Source of the DNA: Candidatus Poribacteria bacterium
Lineage (GTDB): Bacteria > Poribacteria > WGA-4E > WGA-3G
Reading direction: 5' to 3'
Length of the DNA stretch: 64,000 bases
Assembly: GCA_022825825.1 (NCBI GenBank)
Contig: JAJDWA010000022.1
Location: forward strand, 78,078 to 142,077
In this document: one piece after another, positions 27,815 to 36,432 of the stretch
Layout: every line of letters begins with the position of its first letter
Numbering within the stretch: the first letter of the stretch is position 1
Notes under the pieces: generated by a model
What the model was told of the DNA's origin: nothing
Seen by the model: the letters and a program-made list of their open reading frames with translations, nothing else
Databases searched by the model: none
Program-made: the position numbers and the translations under genes

Positions 27815-27891
27815 AGGAATCTCATAAAGTTTTGACAGATGCTAAACTGTATCATGTTGAAATACATTCGGGGTTGAGTAATTTATATTAA
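27815..27891 (+). pseudogene. Decayed copy of the pncB 3' end (copy 3)
   Basis: Reads ESHKVLTDAKLYHVEIHSGL, closely matching the last 22 codons of pncB (ESHKVLTDAKPYTVEIHAGL), and stops at TAA 27889-27891. Only the tail is present, 60 bases behind the desaturase gene. Confidence 0.85.
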
Positions 27892-27900
27892 TGGAGAAAA

Positions 27901-30846
27901 ATGATGAAAACCGTTTTATTTGCTTTATTTTCAGTTATCTTTTTGTGTGTGATTGTCTCTCAAAGTGCCGCTTTTGATTATCATTGGGAAATAGACGAAA
28001 CACCTGAAGGACAGGAGAGTGTTACCGTCGTTGAACCTGTACAAGTAACGATACTTGATGAACAGGTTGAAATATCATCTCATAGCGCATCAATATGGCT
28101 GATGGAACGATATTCTGTTCACCTCGGTACTGAATGGAGTGGTGCACACGCATATAAATTGCTACAAACCTTTGAATCCATTCCACAAAATAAGAACGAT
28201 CCTCGCAATCAGCACGCAACAGTGCCGATTTCATTATGGAGGTTGAGTAATAGACACATCCAAAATGACATTGAGATTGAATTTCAAGGTGACACAAAAG
28301 TTGTCACTATTGCCGCAGAGGCTTTTACTTATGCCAAACCTCTATTAGCGGAGATTGAGGGTGTGCGCGGTAGGTATTTTTCTAAACGACTCCACCGCGC
28401 TGTAGTTAGGTTTATAACCGATGGTGGAGCGGATAGACACGCGCTTGAACGGATATTGCAAGAACGCTACGCTGTCAGTATTAATATTCCAGATTATACT
28501 GAACTCACACGGTACACAACAGGTGAGCACGCAGGACGTTTTTCAACGTTCAAAAATGAAGAACTCCTTGCACTCATATCAATGTTTGAGGAATTTCCAC
28601 GAGGTATGCACAAAGTGCCAGGTTTAAAATATCTCGTTAGACGTTTGGATGGCACATCTCATCCGACACATCCGACCGCGCCAGCGGTAGCATGGCCGAG
28701 TGCGGGATATATTGAGTTCATGGAATCTGCTTTCAAGGAAAAGGGATTAGACTACATTCACCGTTTGATTCTCCATGAAAAGGCACACTTTTTGTGGGCA
28801 CACCTCTTTGATGAACAACTTAAACGGGATTGGATTGAACTCGGTGGGTGGTTTAATAATCCTGACGTTCCCAGCGGATGGTCAACCACAAAACAAACCG
28901 AGTTCGTATCTGCTTACGCACATGGCGTAAATCCGAATGAGGATATGGCAGAGAGTATAAGTTTTTACATTGTCCGCCCCGATAAACTGCGTTCTCGTTC
29001 ACCTGCAAAATACGAGTTTATACAAAATCGTATTATGCATGGTACGCGTTACATCTCACAGATACGCGAAGATTTAACCTTTGAGGTCTACAACCTCTAT
29101 CCAGATTATGTTTATCCGGGACGAATAATTCGAATAGATATACAAGTTGATGGCAAACCTGAAGAAGATAAACTCATAACGGTTGAAATTGAAATTCATA
29201 GGGAAAGTGACTTAGACAACGCTAGCAGAGGATATGCCAGGGTTTGGAGTCAAAAAGGCACTCGTGAAGACATTCACTTCCGTCCTATTGGTCTTGATGG
29301 CAATGTTACCTCCTCAGGTTCACACATCTTAAGATCACAATTTAGATTATCGCGCTACGCTGCAAACGGTTTCTGGAGACCGTATACCATTGAAATAAAA
29401 GATGCTCAAGGTAATGAGCGATACAGCGGGGACCAGGATTTTGGGTGGAACCTTTATATTGACAATCCACTTGAAGATTTGAAGCCACCGGAATACATCA
29501 GAAACTCAATGAGACTCTCTTTATCAGAAGCAAATGAAGATGGAAAACCCTATCAAATCGTTACTGCACGCTGGCGACTTATTGAGGAAAACGGTGTAGA
29601 TGGCATTTATGCCCATTTGTATGATGCGACAGATGAAACTTACTCACGTCGTTTGTCAGACTGGGGAGAATATAAACAAGTGAGCGATGGCGTATGGGAA
29701 GCAACTGCTAAACTTAAGGTGCCTAATTATTTACCAAGTGGTATCTATAAAATCACTGATATTGTGATGAAAGATCTCGCCCAAAACAGAAATAGGATAT
29801 TTTTTACAGAGGGTGGAGATGATGAATTGCCTGCTACAATTGATGTTCAAACGACAAATCCAGATTTAGAACCGCCTGTGCTTGATTTAAATCGGATTAC
29901 CATCAAGGCAGAGCCAACGAATCCAGAAGCATCAAATGGTGAGACACGGGTTGATATTACTTTTCGAGTCAAGGATAACATAAGCGGACACAGAATTACA
30001 TATATGAGTATACGAAACCCCCAAGGTGTTATGCTTAACTTTGATTATTACGATTCTGATTTTTACAAAATTTATTTCACACGAGACCCATCTATTTATG
30101 AAACTTATCATAAGACGATCATCCTTCCGGCTGGAAGCCCGCCCGGTATATGGGGACTTGATGAAATGACGATATATGACAAAGCACAAAATAAACTTAA
30201 TGTGGACTTCACTGAAATCGTCCGCTTTAAGGTGGATGATGGGACTGTCTACGCCCAATCTGATGTCAACGAAGACGGACAGATTAATATACTTGATCTC
30301 GTTATCGTTGCATCATTCGACGCGTCGAACGAGAGAGCAGACGTCAACGGTGATGGGACTATCAATATTCTGGATTTAGTGGCAGTTGCCAGTAATTTCG
30401 GTGAAGAAGAATTAGCTGCACCAGCTATTTATAGCGCTACTGCCGACCAAATACAAAGTTGGATTACACAAGCAATGCAAGCAGATGATGGGAGTCCTGC
30501 CTTCCGCAGAGGTATCCGGGCATTACAAAACCTCTTACTTAAAACACGTCCGGAAACAACCGCGCTGTTACCAAACTATCCAAATCCGTTTAACCCAGAA
30601 ACGTGGATACCTTATCATTTGGCAAACGCCAGTGATGTTCAGATTACGATTTACAATGCGAAAGGTAGTATAATTCGCACACTTTCGGTTGGACATCAAG
30701 CAGCAGGCTATTACACGGACAGAGACCGTGCAGCATATTGGGATGGTCGTAATGGTTTAGGAGAACGTATTGCAAGCGGTATCTATTTCTATCAACTGCA
30801 GGCGGATTCTATTTCACAACTGCGCAAAATGGTTATTTTGAAGTAA
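27901..30846 (+). CDS. Large secreted zinc metallopeptidase with dockerin repeats and C-terminal sorting-like domain
   Basis: 981 residues; signal peptide 1-25. The zinc site is HEKAH at 292-296, with NEDMAES at about 346-352 supplying the glutamate ligand. Together with TEFVSAYAHG this resembles the anthrax lethal factor (M34, ATLF-like) gluzincin family. Beta-rich domains follow (390-780). Two dockerin-type calcium loops (DVNEDGQINILDLV and DVNGDGTINILDLV, about 789-835) and a last domain of about 90 residues (YPNPFNPETWIPY...GIYFYQL) of the FlgD/type-IX-secretion-tail type complete it. It is presumably exported and cell-surface bound. Start ATG 27901 with GGAG upstream; ATG 27904 is equally possible. 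Confidence 0.82.
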   Translation: MMKTVLFALFSVIFLCVIVSQSAAFDYHWEIDETPEGQESVTVVEPVQVTILDEQVEISSHSASIWLMERYSVHLGTEWSGAHAYKLLQTFESIPQNKNDPRNQHATVPISLWRLSNRHIQNDIEIEFQGDTKVVTIAAEAFTYAKPLLAEIEGVRGRYFSKRLHRAVVRFITDGGADRHALERILQERYAVSINIPDYTELTRYTTGEHAGRFSTFKNEELLALISMFEEFPRGMHKVPGLKYLVRRLDGTSHPTHPTAPAVAWPSAGYIEFMESAFKEKGLDYIHRLILHEKAHFLWAHLFDEQLKRDWIELGGWFNNPDVPSGWSTTKQTEFVSAYAHGVNPNEDMAESISFYIVRPDKLRSRSPAKYEFIQNRIMHGTRYISQIREDLTFEVYNLYPDYVYPGRIIRIDIQVDGKPEEDKLITVEIEIHRESDLDNASRGYARVWSQKGTREDIHFRPIGLDGNVTSSGSHILRSQFRLSRYAANGFWRPYTIEIKDAQGNERYSGDQDFGWNLYIDNPLEDLKPPEYIRNSMRLSLSEANEDGKPYQIVTARWRLIEENGVDGIYAHLYDATDETYSRRLSDWGEYKQVSDGVWEATAKLKVPNYLPSGIYKITDIVMKDLAQNRNRIFFTEGGDDELPATIDVQTTNPDLEPPVLDLNRITIKAEPTNPEASNGETRVDITFRVKDNISGHRITYMSIRNPQGVMLNFDYYDSDFYKIYFTRDPSIYETYHKTIILPAGSPPGIWGLDEMTIYDKAQNKLNVDFTEIVRFKVDDGTVYAQSDVNEDGQINILDLVIVASFDASNERADVNGDGTINILDLVAVASNFGEEELAAPAIYSATADQIQSWITQAMQADDGSPAFRRGIRALQNLLLKTRPETTALLPNYPNPFNPETWIPYHLANASDVQITIYNAKGSIIRTLSVGHQAAGYYTDRDRAAYWDGRNGLGERIASGIYFYQLQADSISQLRKMVILK

Positions 30847-30970
30847 AACGCGAGTTTGTCTCACTGCCCTATTTCGTGCAATCGGGTATAAAGTCTGCAC
30901 CTTTTTGTGCAGTAGTCTCATGCATTTCACAAAGCAGTCCATCAGTTCTGTAGATTGTCTAAATAAAAAT

Positions 30971-31000
30971 TTACGAATTAAGTCTTATTTATGGTAAAAT
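30971..31000 (+). promoter_or_regulatory. Promoter of the Sm-like protein gene
   Basis: TTACGA (30971-30976), 18 bases, TAAAAT (30995-31000), about 30 bases ahead of the ATG, with GGAGGG between. Confidence 0.45.
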
Positions 31001-31031
31001 ATTAAAAATTACTATTTTGGAGGGAATTCCC

Positions 31032-31547
31032 ATGACACAAGAAAATGATGCAGCACAAGAAAATGATGCAGCACAACAGAACGATCAAGAACAAAACCTT
31101 GAAGCTATAACCCTGCTTGAGAGGTTTCAGGGCCCCGTGGTGCTCGTAACTTATGAAGGCATCAAAAAAGTGAATATCACAGAAATAGAGAAATATGAGA
31201 TCCAGACATCTACGGGTTCATTCCACAAAGTAGATATCCTCTTCTCTCTGATGCCAGAGTCCGCCGAGAACTTAGGCAACGCTTTGCGGATGAACAAAGA
31301 AGTTAAAGCGAAAGAACTCCGAACCGATAAAGACCCGCAAAAACGACCAAAAATCATCGGCAGACGCCCCATGCGTAAGTTGGTACAGAAAAACATCAAG
31401 GTAACACTGCGAAACGGGCATATCCTTTACGGTATACCGATAGAATACAATGAATATAACTTTACAATGAATGTAAATAACCAGATGGTCCTTGTCTATA
31501 GACACGCCGTCTATCAGTTCGAGAAAGCCAATATAAAAAAAGAGTAA
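31032..31547 (+). CDS. Tandem Sm/Hfq-like RNA-binding protein
   Basis: 171 residues from ATG 31032 (GGAGG at 31019-31023). A low-complexity start with a repeated QENDAA unit precedes two Sm-like units. The first, about residues 28-75, is LLERFQGPVVLVTYEGIKK...EIEKYEIQ. The second, about 118-165, is NIKVTLRNGHILYGIPIEYNEYNFTMNVNNQMVLVYRHAVYQFEK, and follows the Hfq pattern NG-x-x-(x)G and Y(K/R)HA very closely. Hfq monomers have one such unit; two in one chain could form a trimer of dimers. A basic linker (KDPQKRPKIIGRRPMRK) joins them. A role in small-RNA regulation is inferred. Confidence 0.72.
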   Translation: MTQENDAAQENDAAQQNDQEQNLEAITLLERFQGPVVLVTYEGIKKVNITEIEKYEIQTSTGSFHKVDILFSLMPESAENLGNALRMNKEVKAKELRTDKDPQKRPKIIGRRPMRKLVQKNIKVTLRNGHILYGIPIEYNEYNFTMNVNNQMVLVYRHAVYQFEKANIKKE

Positions 31548-31590
31548 ATCAGGTGAATTATAAAAAATAGGCACTTTCGTCCCCCAGGTA

Positions 31591-31612
31591 GGCGAGGTTT
31601 CCTAACCTTGCC
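31591..31612. repeat. Palindromic repeat, GGTTTCCTAACC type
   Basis: Nine base pairs (GGCGAGGTT / AACCTTGCC, one G-U) around the loop TCCT, the same loop as in the copies at 47641 and 52691. Confidence 0.65.
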
Positions 31613-31697
31613 AGTGCTGAGTGTCTAAATAATTCTAAATTTACCATAAATTGGCACAGAATTTGCTTTTGTTGTAAAGTGAGTTAGACTAAACCCC

Positions 31698-31760
31698 GTA
31701 GGTTGGGTTGAACGGACACCTATTTTGGGTGTTGAGTTTTAGAAACTCAACCCAACCTAC
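31698..31760. repeat. Long intergenic inverted repeat before a PhyH gene
   Basis: GTAGGTTGGGTTGA (31698-31711) is matched exactly by its complement at 31747-31760, around 35 bases. It ends three bases before a possible ATG (31764) of the PhyH gene, which argues for the GTG start at 31794. Confidence 0.7.
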
Positions 31761-31793
31761 ATAATGTTTTTTACTCTACCAAAGGAGTCGTCA

Positions 31794-32693
31794 GTGGAAA
31801 CCGAACAGAAATATCGTATTGCACCACCCGGATTCACATTGGAACAGTGGGAAACGTTTAACAAAGACGGTATCATTTTCATTGAAGACGCTATCTCCGC
31901 TGTGGATATCCAGACTTATATTGATGCAATAGATCGCGTTGCTGCGACCAATCCGAAATATACACAAGGCGGCTATCTCGGCATAGAGAACATTGTTGAA
32001 CGCGACCCTGTCTTTACAAGCTTGATTGATCACGAACGGCATGTCGGTTTTGCCTACGATCTTTTTGGTGAGCTTCTTAAACTGCATCAGAGCCAATTTT
32101 TCTTGCGTCCACCCGGCGGTAAACAATATAACATCTGGCATCCGGATGGGGCGCGTGCGCTGCCTTACGGCGTGTTTTCACCAAAATTGCCGTTGCAAAT
32201 CAAAATTGGTTATTGGTTGACGGACCTCTCGCGTGAAAAGATGGGCAATCTCGTAGTGTTACCGGGAAGCCACCGTCAACAGTATATGGACGGGTACGAT
32301 ACCCACAATAGCGTTCCGGGAGAGATGGTTGTGTGTCCCCGTAAAGGCACAATGACGGTGATGCACTCCAGCATTTGGCATCGAGTTGAACCGAACGAAA
32401 GCGATGTGGTGCGCTACAATATTTTTGTTGCGTATTGCCCATCGTGGGTTACACCAGCAGATAGATTCCACTCCTCGCCCGAATGGTTAGAGACACTCAA
32501 TCGTGAACAACGTATCATCATGCGTAGTTATAGACACGCCTATCACAACGCAAAACCGCCTGCATCGGATTTTCCACTTTTTTTAGACCGTGAAACCGGT
32601 GCTGAGACAGATGTTGGTGCGTATTTAGATCATGTTCAACTACACAGACGAAAACGTCAGACAATGCACGAACGGCTTACCGCCTCGGTTTAG
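31794..32693 (+). CDS. Phytanoyl-CoA dioxygenase (PhyH) family protein
   Basis: 299 residues from GTG 31794, chosen because AAAGGAG (31781-31787) lies six bases before it. The ATG at 31764 (ten residues longer) abuts a hairpin and has no ribosome site. The iron ligands are H116 and D118 (WHPD) and H196 (SIWHRVEPN), followed by the Arg of the 2-oxoglutarate site (VVRYNIF). LPGSHRQQY at about 165-173 is the usual strand. The substrate is unknown. It could start an operon with the membrane and ABC transporter genes downstream. Confidence 0.9.
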   Translation: METEQKYRIAPPGFTLEQWETFNKDGIIFIEDAISAVDIQTYIDAIDRVAATNPKYTQGGYLGIENIVERDPVFTSLIDHERHVGFAYDLFGELLKLHQSQFFLRPPGGKQYNIWHPDGARALPYGVFSPKLPLQIKIGYWLTDLSREKMGNLVVLPGSHRQQYMDGYDTHNSVPGEMVVCPRKGTMTVMHSSIWHRVEPNESDVVRYNIFVAYCPSWVTPADRFHSSPEWLETLNREQRIIMRSYRHAYHNAKPPASDFPLFLDRETGAETDVGAYLDHVQLHRRKRQTMHERLTASV

Positions 32694-32720
32694 AAAATAA
32701 AATCATCAGAGAGGGACAAT

Positions 32721-33026
32721 TTGAAAAAATTCAAGAAACTACTCAGATTGATGTCATACGCAGCCGATTTGACGTTATATACCGTAGTGTTTATATGCGG
32801 TATTTGGATTAGCCTAATTCCAATAGGGTTGGTAATCTTTTTCTATAGCAGAGCATGGCGTGCAACAGATGTTACGCTCACATTTTATGAACGTCTTAAT
32901 CTGACGATCAAAGCAACTTTTTGGGAAACCCTTGCCGCGTTGGCGTTAATGATTGTACTGCGGAATATTACGTATTGGGCGATCAGATATGCAAAGGAAA
33001 AAGAATCAGAATCAGAATCAGAATAA
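32721..33026 (+). CDS. Small membrane protein, unknown function
   Basis: 101 residues, two or three hydrophobic segments (about 17-42 and 72-88), basic N-terminus, and a tail of repeated ESESESE encoded by GAATCA repeats. It lies 27 bases behind the PhyH gene and 68 before the ABC permease gene. I know of no related family; it may be an accessory of the exporter. Confidence 0.62.
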   Translation: MKKFKKLLRLMSYAADLTLYTVVFICGIWISLIPIGLVIFFYSRAWRATDVTLTFYERLNLTIKATFWETLAALALMIVLRNITYWAIRYAKEKESESESE

Positions 33027-33094
33027 CCCACACAAATTGGTGAGCAAAACAATAGGTCGGTTTATAACGTTTTCGGTAAACTAAAGAGTCAGAT

Positions 33095-34273
33095 ATGAAT
33101 ACACTATTTCTCAAAGACATGCGGTATCGTCGAGCGAGAGTTGTGCTAACAGTCCTCGGCATCACCGTGCTAATTTCTCTGATTCTGCTGTTAGGCGGTA
33201 TTATGAACGGCATGCGCATACAAGCACAGCAATACGTAAAATCCACTGGTGCGGACATCTGGATTTCCGCTGAAGGTTCTGGGGGCGCTTTCATCGGGTT
33301 TTCACTACTTGATGAGGAACACATGGCATTTCTTAAAGCATCGCCGGGATTAGTCCTCGATTCTGCCTCTCCACTGATTTTCGCTCAAGCACGCCCTAAC
33401 GTTCGCGGGAAACCTACGAAAGCAATGGTTGTCGGCTACACATTAGGTAAACTGGGAGGGCCTAAAAACGTAGTTGAAGGAAGAATGTTCAAACCGCGCA
33501 AGTTTGAGGATTACCGCCCCGAAGACCCTGTCCCTTATGAAGTAATTGTTGATGAAAAAATGGGACTTCAAGTCGGTGAATTGATCTCTATAAGCAAAGA
33601 AAAAGTGCGAGTCGTAGGGAAGGCTAAAAGTCTGATGTTTGTTTTAGATACCCCTTTGCTCTTTATGGATGTCCGTGCAGCACAGAAAGTTTTGCTCGAA
33701 AACACACCGTATGTGAATATGATGATTGCCAAATCAAATATAAATGAAAAACCGACAAAGGTCGCTGCGAATTTAGATGAGTTCGGTACTATTGAAGCAC
33801 GCACTTTGGAACAGACACTCAAGGATATCATGGAGTATTGGGTTGACGAACCGATGAAGGCGGTGCAATTTTTGCGAGTTATGCTATGGTTAGCTGCGGG
33901 TTTGCTCGTTGGAATGATTACTTACGTGACGATGCTGGAAAAAACACAGGAAATTGGCGTGTTAAAAGCCATCGGTGCTTCAAACGGTTATGTGATGACA
34001 CTTCTACTCAAACAGGTCGCTTTAATTTCAGTCGCGGGCGTACTGCTTGGATTTACCTTGTCCTACATATTTGCGGCTGCCGCACCCATTTTTGTAGCGA
34101 TTCATTTTGTTGAATCCATCATCGTTGCATGCATCAGTTTTCTCGTGTGTTGTGGCAGTGGTTATCTCGCAGCTCGTAAAGCGATTATGGTTGACCCGAT
34201 GATAGCGTTTCGGGGCGAAATTGATATTGGAATGACACAACAAAATCAAAGTTTTGCTGACGCTGAGGTTTGA
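33095..34273 (+). CDS. ABC transporter permease (FtsX/MacB family)
   Basis: 392 residues with the four-helix FtsX layout: one N-terminal helix (about 16-37), a long extracytoplasmic MacB-like core (about 40-260) and three C-terminal helices (about 265-285, 300-330, 340-370). The motif EIGVLKAIGASNGYV (about 287-301) is the cytoplasmic coupling loop of this family. Together with the ATPase 96 bases downstream it forms a MacB/Lol-type exporter or mechanotransmission system. The cargo is unknown. Confidence 0.88.
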   Translation: MNTLFLKDMRYRRARVVLTVLGITVLISLILLLGGIMNGMRIQAQQYVKSTGADIWISAEGSGGAFIGFSLLDEEHMAFLKASPGLVLDSASPLIFAQARPNVRGKPTKAMVVGYTLGKLGGPKNVVEGRMFKPRKFEDYRPEDPVPYEVIVDEKMGLQVGELISISKEKVRVVGKAKSLMFVLDTPLLFMDVRAAQKVLLENTPYVNMMIAKSNINEKPTKVAANLDEFGTIEARTLEQTLKDIMEYWVDEPMKAVQFLRVMLWLAAGLLVGMITYVTMLEKTQEIGVLKAIGASNGYVMTLLLKQVALISVAGVLLGFTLSYIFAAAAPIFVAIHFVESIIVACISFLVCCGSGYLAARKAIMVDPMIAFRGEIDIGMTQQNQSFADAEV

Positions 34274-34369
34274 CGGAATAAAACGCACACCACATCAGAA
34301 TATACGAGCACATTTCATAAACTGTGGAGGGCTTTGTTAGCCCGATAGAAAACGTTAAAAGGGATTATC

Positions 34370-35044
34370 ATGACAACGATTGTAGAAGGAATCGGTTTGA
34401 CAAAACGTTTTGGTACGGGTGATGCTGCTGTCGTCGCGATTGATTCGGTTGACATCCAAATTGCGGAACGTGAATTGGTGATGATTATGGGAGACAGCGG
34501 ATGTGGGAAAACAACGCTGATTAGCCTTCTCGGTTGTATTCTCACACCGGATGCGGGAGAACTGCACATTGACGGTGAAGCAATCAATTTGGAAAACCGA
34601 GACCTAAGCGCCATTCGCCGAGAAAAGATCGGGTTTGTTTTTCAGATGTTTCATCTGTTACCGTATCTTACAGCACTTGAAAATGTTATGGTCGCCATGG
34701 ATATCGCCAAGACAAGGACTTTTGAAGCAGAAAACCGGGCGATAGAGCTGCTAACACGTGTCGGCTTAAGTGAACGCCTGCACCACCGTCCTGCCCAATT
34801 ATCTGGTGGTGAAAAGCAACGCGTTTCTTTTGCCCGCGCACTTGCTAACCAACCCAAAATCATCTTCGCTGATGAGCCAACTGCCAACTTAGACAGCCGC
34901 CAAAGTGACAACTTGATGAACCTGATTCAAGAACTGCGGCAGGAACACCAAACCACCATCGCCATTGTAACTCATCATGAGGGGTTAAAAGAGAATGCCG
35001 ATCGCGTTATTCACATGAAAGATGGAAGGATTGTTGCAGCTTGA
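34370..35044 (+). CDS. ABC transporter ATP-binding protein (LolD/MacB type)
   Basis: 224 residues. Walker A GDSGCGKTT (about 39-47), Q-loop FQMFHLL (about 92-98), signature LSGGEKQRVSFARAL (about 144-158) and Walker B IIFADEPTANLD (about 164-175) are all complete. This is the short ATPase type that pairs with FtsX-family permeases. Its stop overlaps the start of the next gene by four bases (TTGA). Confidence 0.93.
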   Translation: MTTIVEGIGLTKRFGTGDAAVVAIDSVDIQIAERELVMIMGDSGCGKTTLISLLGCILTPDAGELHIDGEAINLENRDLSAIRREKIGFVFQMFHLLPYLTALENVMVAMDIAKTRTFEAENRAIELLTRVGLSERLHHRPAQLSGGEKQRVSFARALANQPKIIFADEPTANLDSRQSDNLMNLIQELRQEHQTTIAIVTHHEGLKENADRVIHMKDGRIVAA

Positions 35045-36426
35045 AAGATAATTCTGTATTTGTAGATTTTAGTCGCGGCATTTTCGCGTCAGTGATTTTA
35101 ATTCTGGCAATAGTCTCTCCAATTTCTGCTCAGGAACGCTTAACACCAATGGCAGAACAAAACTTCTTAACCAGCGGATTCTACGGGGGCGGTTTAACAT
35201 TCATCAACGGTGATGCGTATGTTCGGATTCAACTCCAACCAGAGATTCCACTCGGAAAGATCGGCATCGGTTTCGATCTCGTTTTACTTTACAATCCTTA
35301 TGCAGAAAATGCCGAAGATCAATTCCTTGCTGAGGATGGCGAAATATGGGATAGCGCAAGCACATGGTTACGACTGATTCGTTACATCAGTTATAGTGAT
35401 CCTTACGATCCTTTCTACTTTCGCCTTGGCGAATTCGATTACCTAACAATTGGACACGGCTCAATTATGTCCGGCTATTCTAATCACGATCGACGCGGGT
35501 TGCACCTAAACCTCAGAAAATCTGATAACCGATACGGTGTTGAAACGATGGTGAATGACCTTGGGCATCCTACAATTTTTGGCGGACGTGGATTTTTCCG
35601 CCCGTTTCAACGACCAGAAAATAATAATTTGCTAACACGATTTGAACTCGGTACAACCTATCTCATTGATATTGACCCAGATTCCATAGAAGATGAAGAC
35701 CCATTAGACGCAGTAGGGTTTGATGTCGGATTTCCAATTTTTGAGAATAGTTCGTTTCGGTTTGACCTATATAACGATTTTGTGATGCTAAATCCGCCCC
35801 CTAATCCCGAAAATCTTGTGTTGAAACCTGCAGCAGCTGAAGAAAATACCGCTACAAAAACGGACCCATCAGTAGTAGAATTAGGATGGGGTAACGCTGT
35901 CGGCATTGGCTTCGCTGCTACCAAAGCCATTTTCAAATTTGAGTATCGGACCTTTAGTGATGGCTATATTCCCGCTGTATTTGATTATACCTACGAAACA
36001 GGAATGCCGGAATTTTGGGGATATGAAACGAACAGTGCAGCGAGACGCGGATTTTTCACACAACTTATTTGGCAGCCAATGCCGCAGCTTCATTTCTTAG
36101 GTGCTTTTGAAAGGTATAACAACAACACATCTAAAATCTATCTTGGCATTAAAGAGTCTGGATTAGTCCCGCGCCTCACGCTTCGAGCATTCTACACAAA
36201 ACGAAATATTGGGGAAAATAGGGAAACAAATTTTTTCACGGATATATTTGACCTTGATCAAAAATCAGCACTCAATCTCGAAATCCGTTATGCAATCTTT
36301 CCACCCATTCAAACAATTTTCATCAAAGAATATCGATTTCGACGTGTTAAAACGGATGAGGGAATTTCGCAATTCGAACCTATCCATAAAACTTCAATCA
36401 TGGTAGGGGTTACAACAGATTTTTGA
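35041..36426 (+). CDS. Probable outer-membrane beta-barrel protein, unknown function
   Basis: 461 residues from TTG 35041, overlapping the ATPase gene, with GGAAGGA about ten bases upstream. Residues 1-35 form a long signal peptide (cut near SAQ). Alternating beta strands with many aromatic girdle residues and a C-terminal phenylalanine (GVTTDF) suggest a porin-like barrel. The tight coupling to the ABC exporter genes suggests an exit channel or a cargo of that system. No family could be named from sequence alone. Confidence 0.7.
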   Translation: MKDNSVFVDFSRGIFASVILILAIVSPISAQERLTPMAEQNFLTSGFYGGGLTFINGDAYVRIQLQPEIPLGKIGIGFDLVLLYNPYAENAEDQFLAEDGEIWDSASTWLRLIRYISYSDPYDPFYFRLGEFDYLTIGHGSIMSGYSNHDRRGLHLNLRKSDNRYGVETMVNDLGHPTIFGGRGFFRPFQRPENNNLLTRFELGTTYLIDIDPDSIEDEDPLDAVGFDVGFPIFENSSFRFDLYNDFVMLNPPPNPENLVLKPAAAEENTATKTDPSVVELGWGNAVGIGFAATKAIFKFEYRTFSDGYIPAVFDYTYETGMPEFWGYETNSAARRGFFTQLIWQPMPQLHFLGAFERYNNNTSKIYLGIKESGLVPRLTLRAFYTKRNIGENRETNFFTDIFDLDQKSALNLEIRYAIFPPIQTIFIKEYRFRRVKTDEGISQFEPIHKTSIMVGVTTDF

Positions 36427-36432
36427 TAGCTT

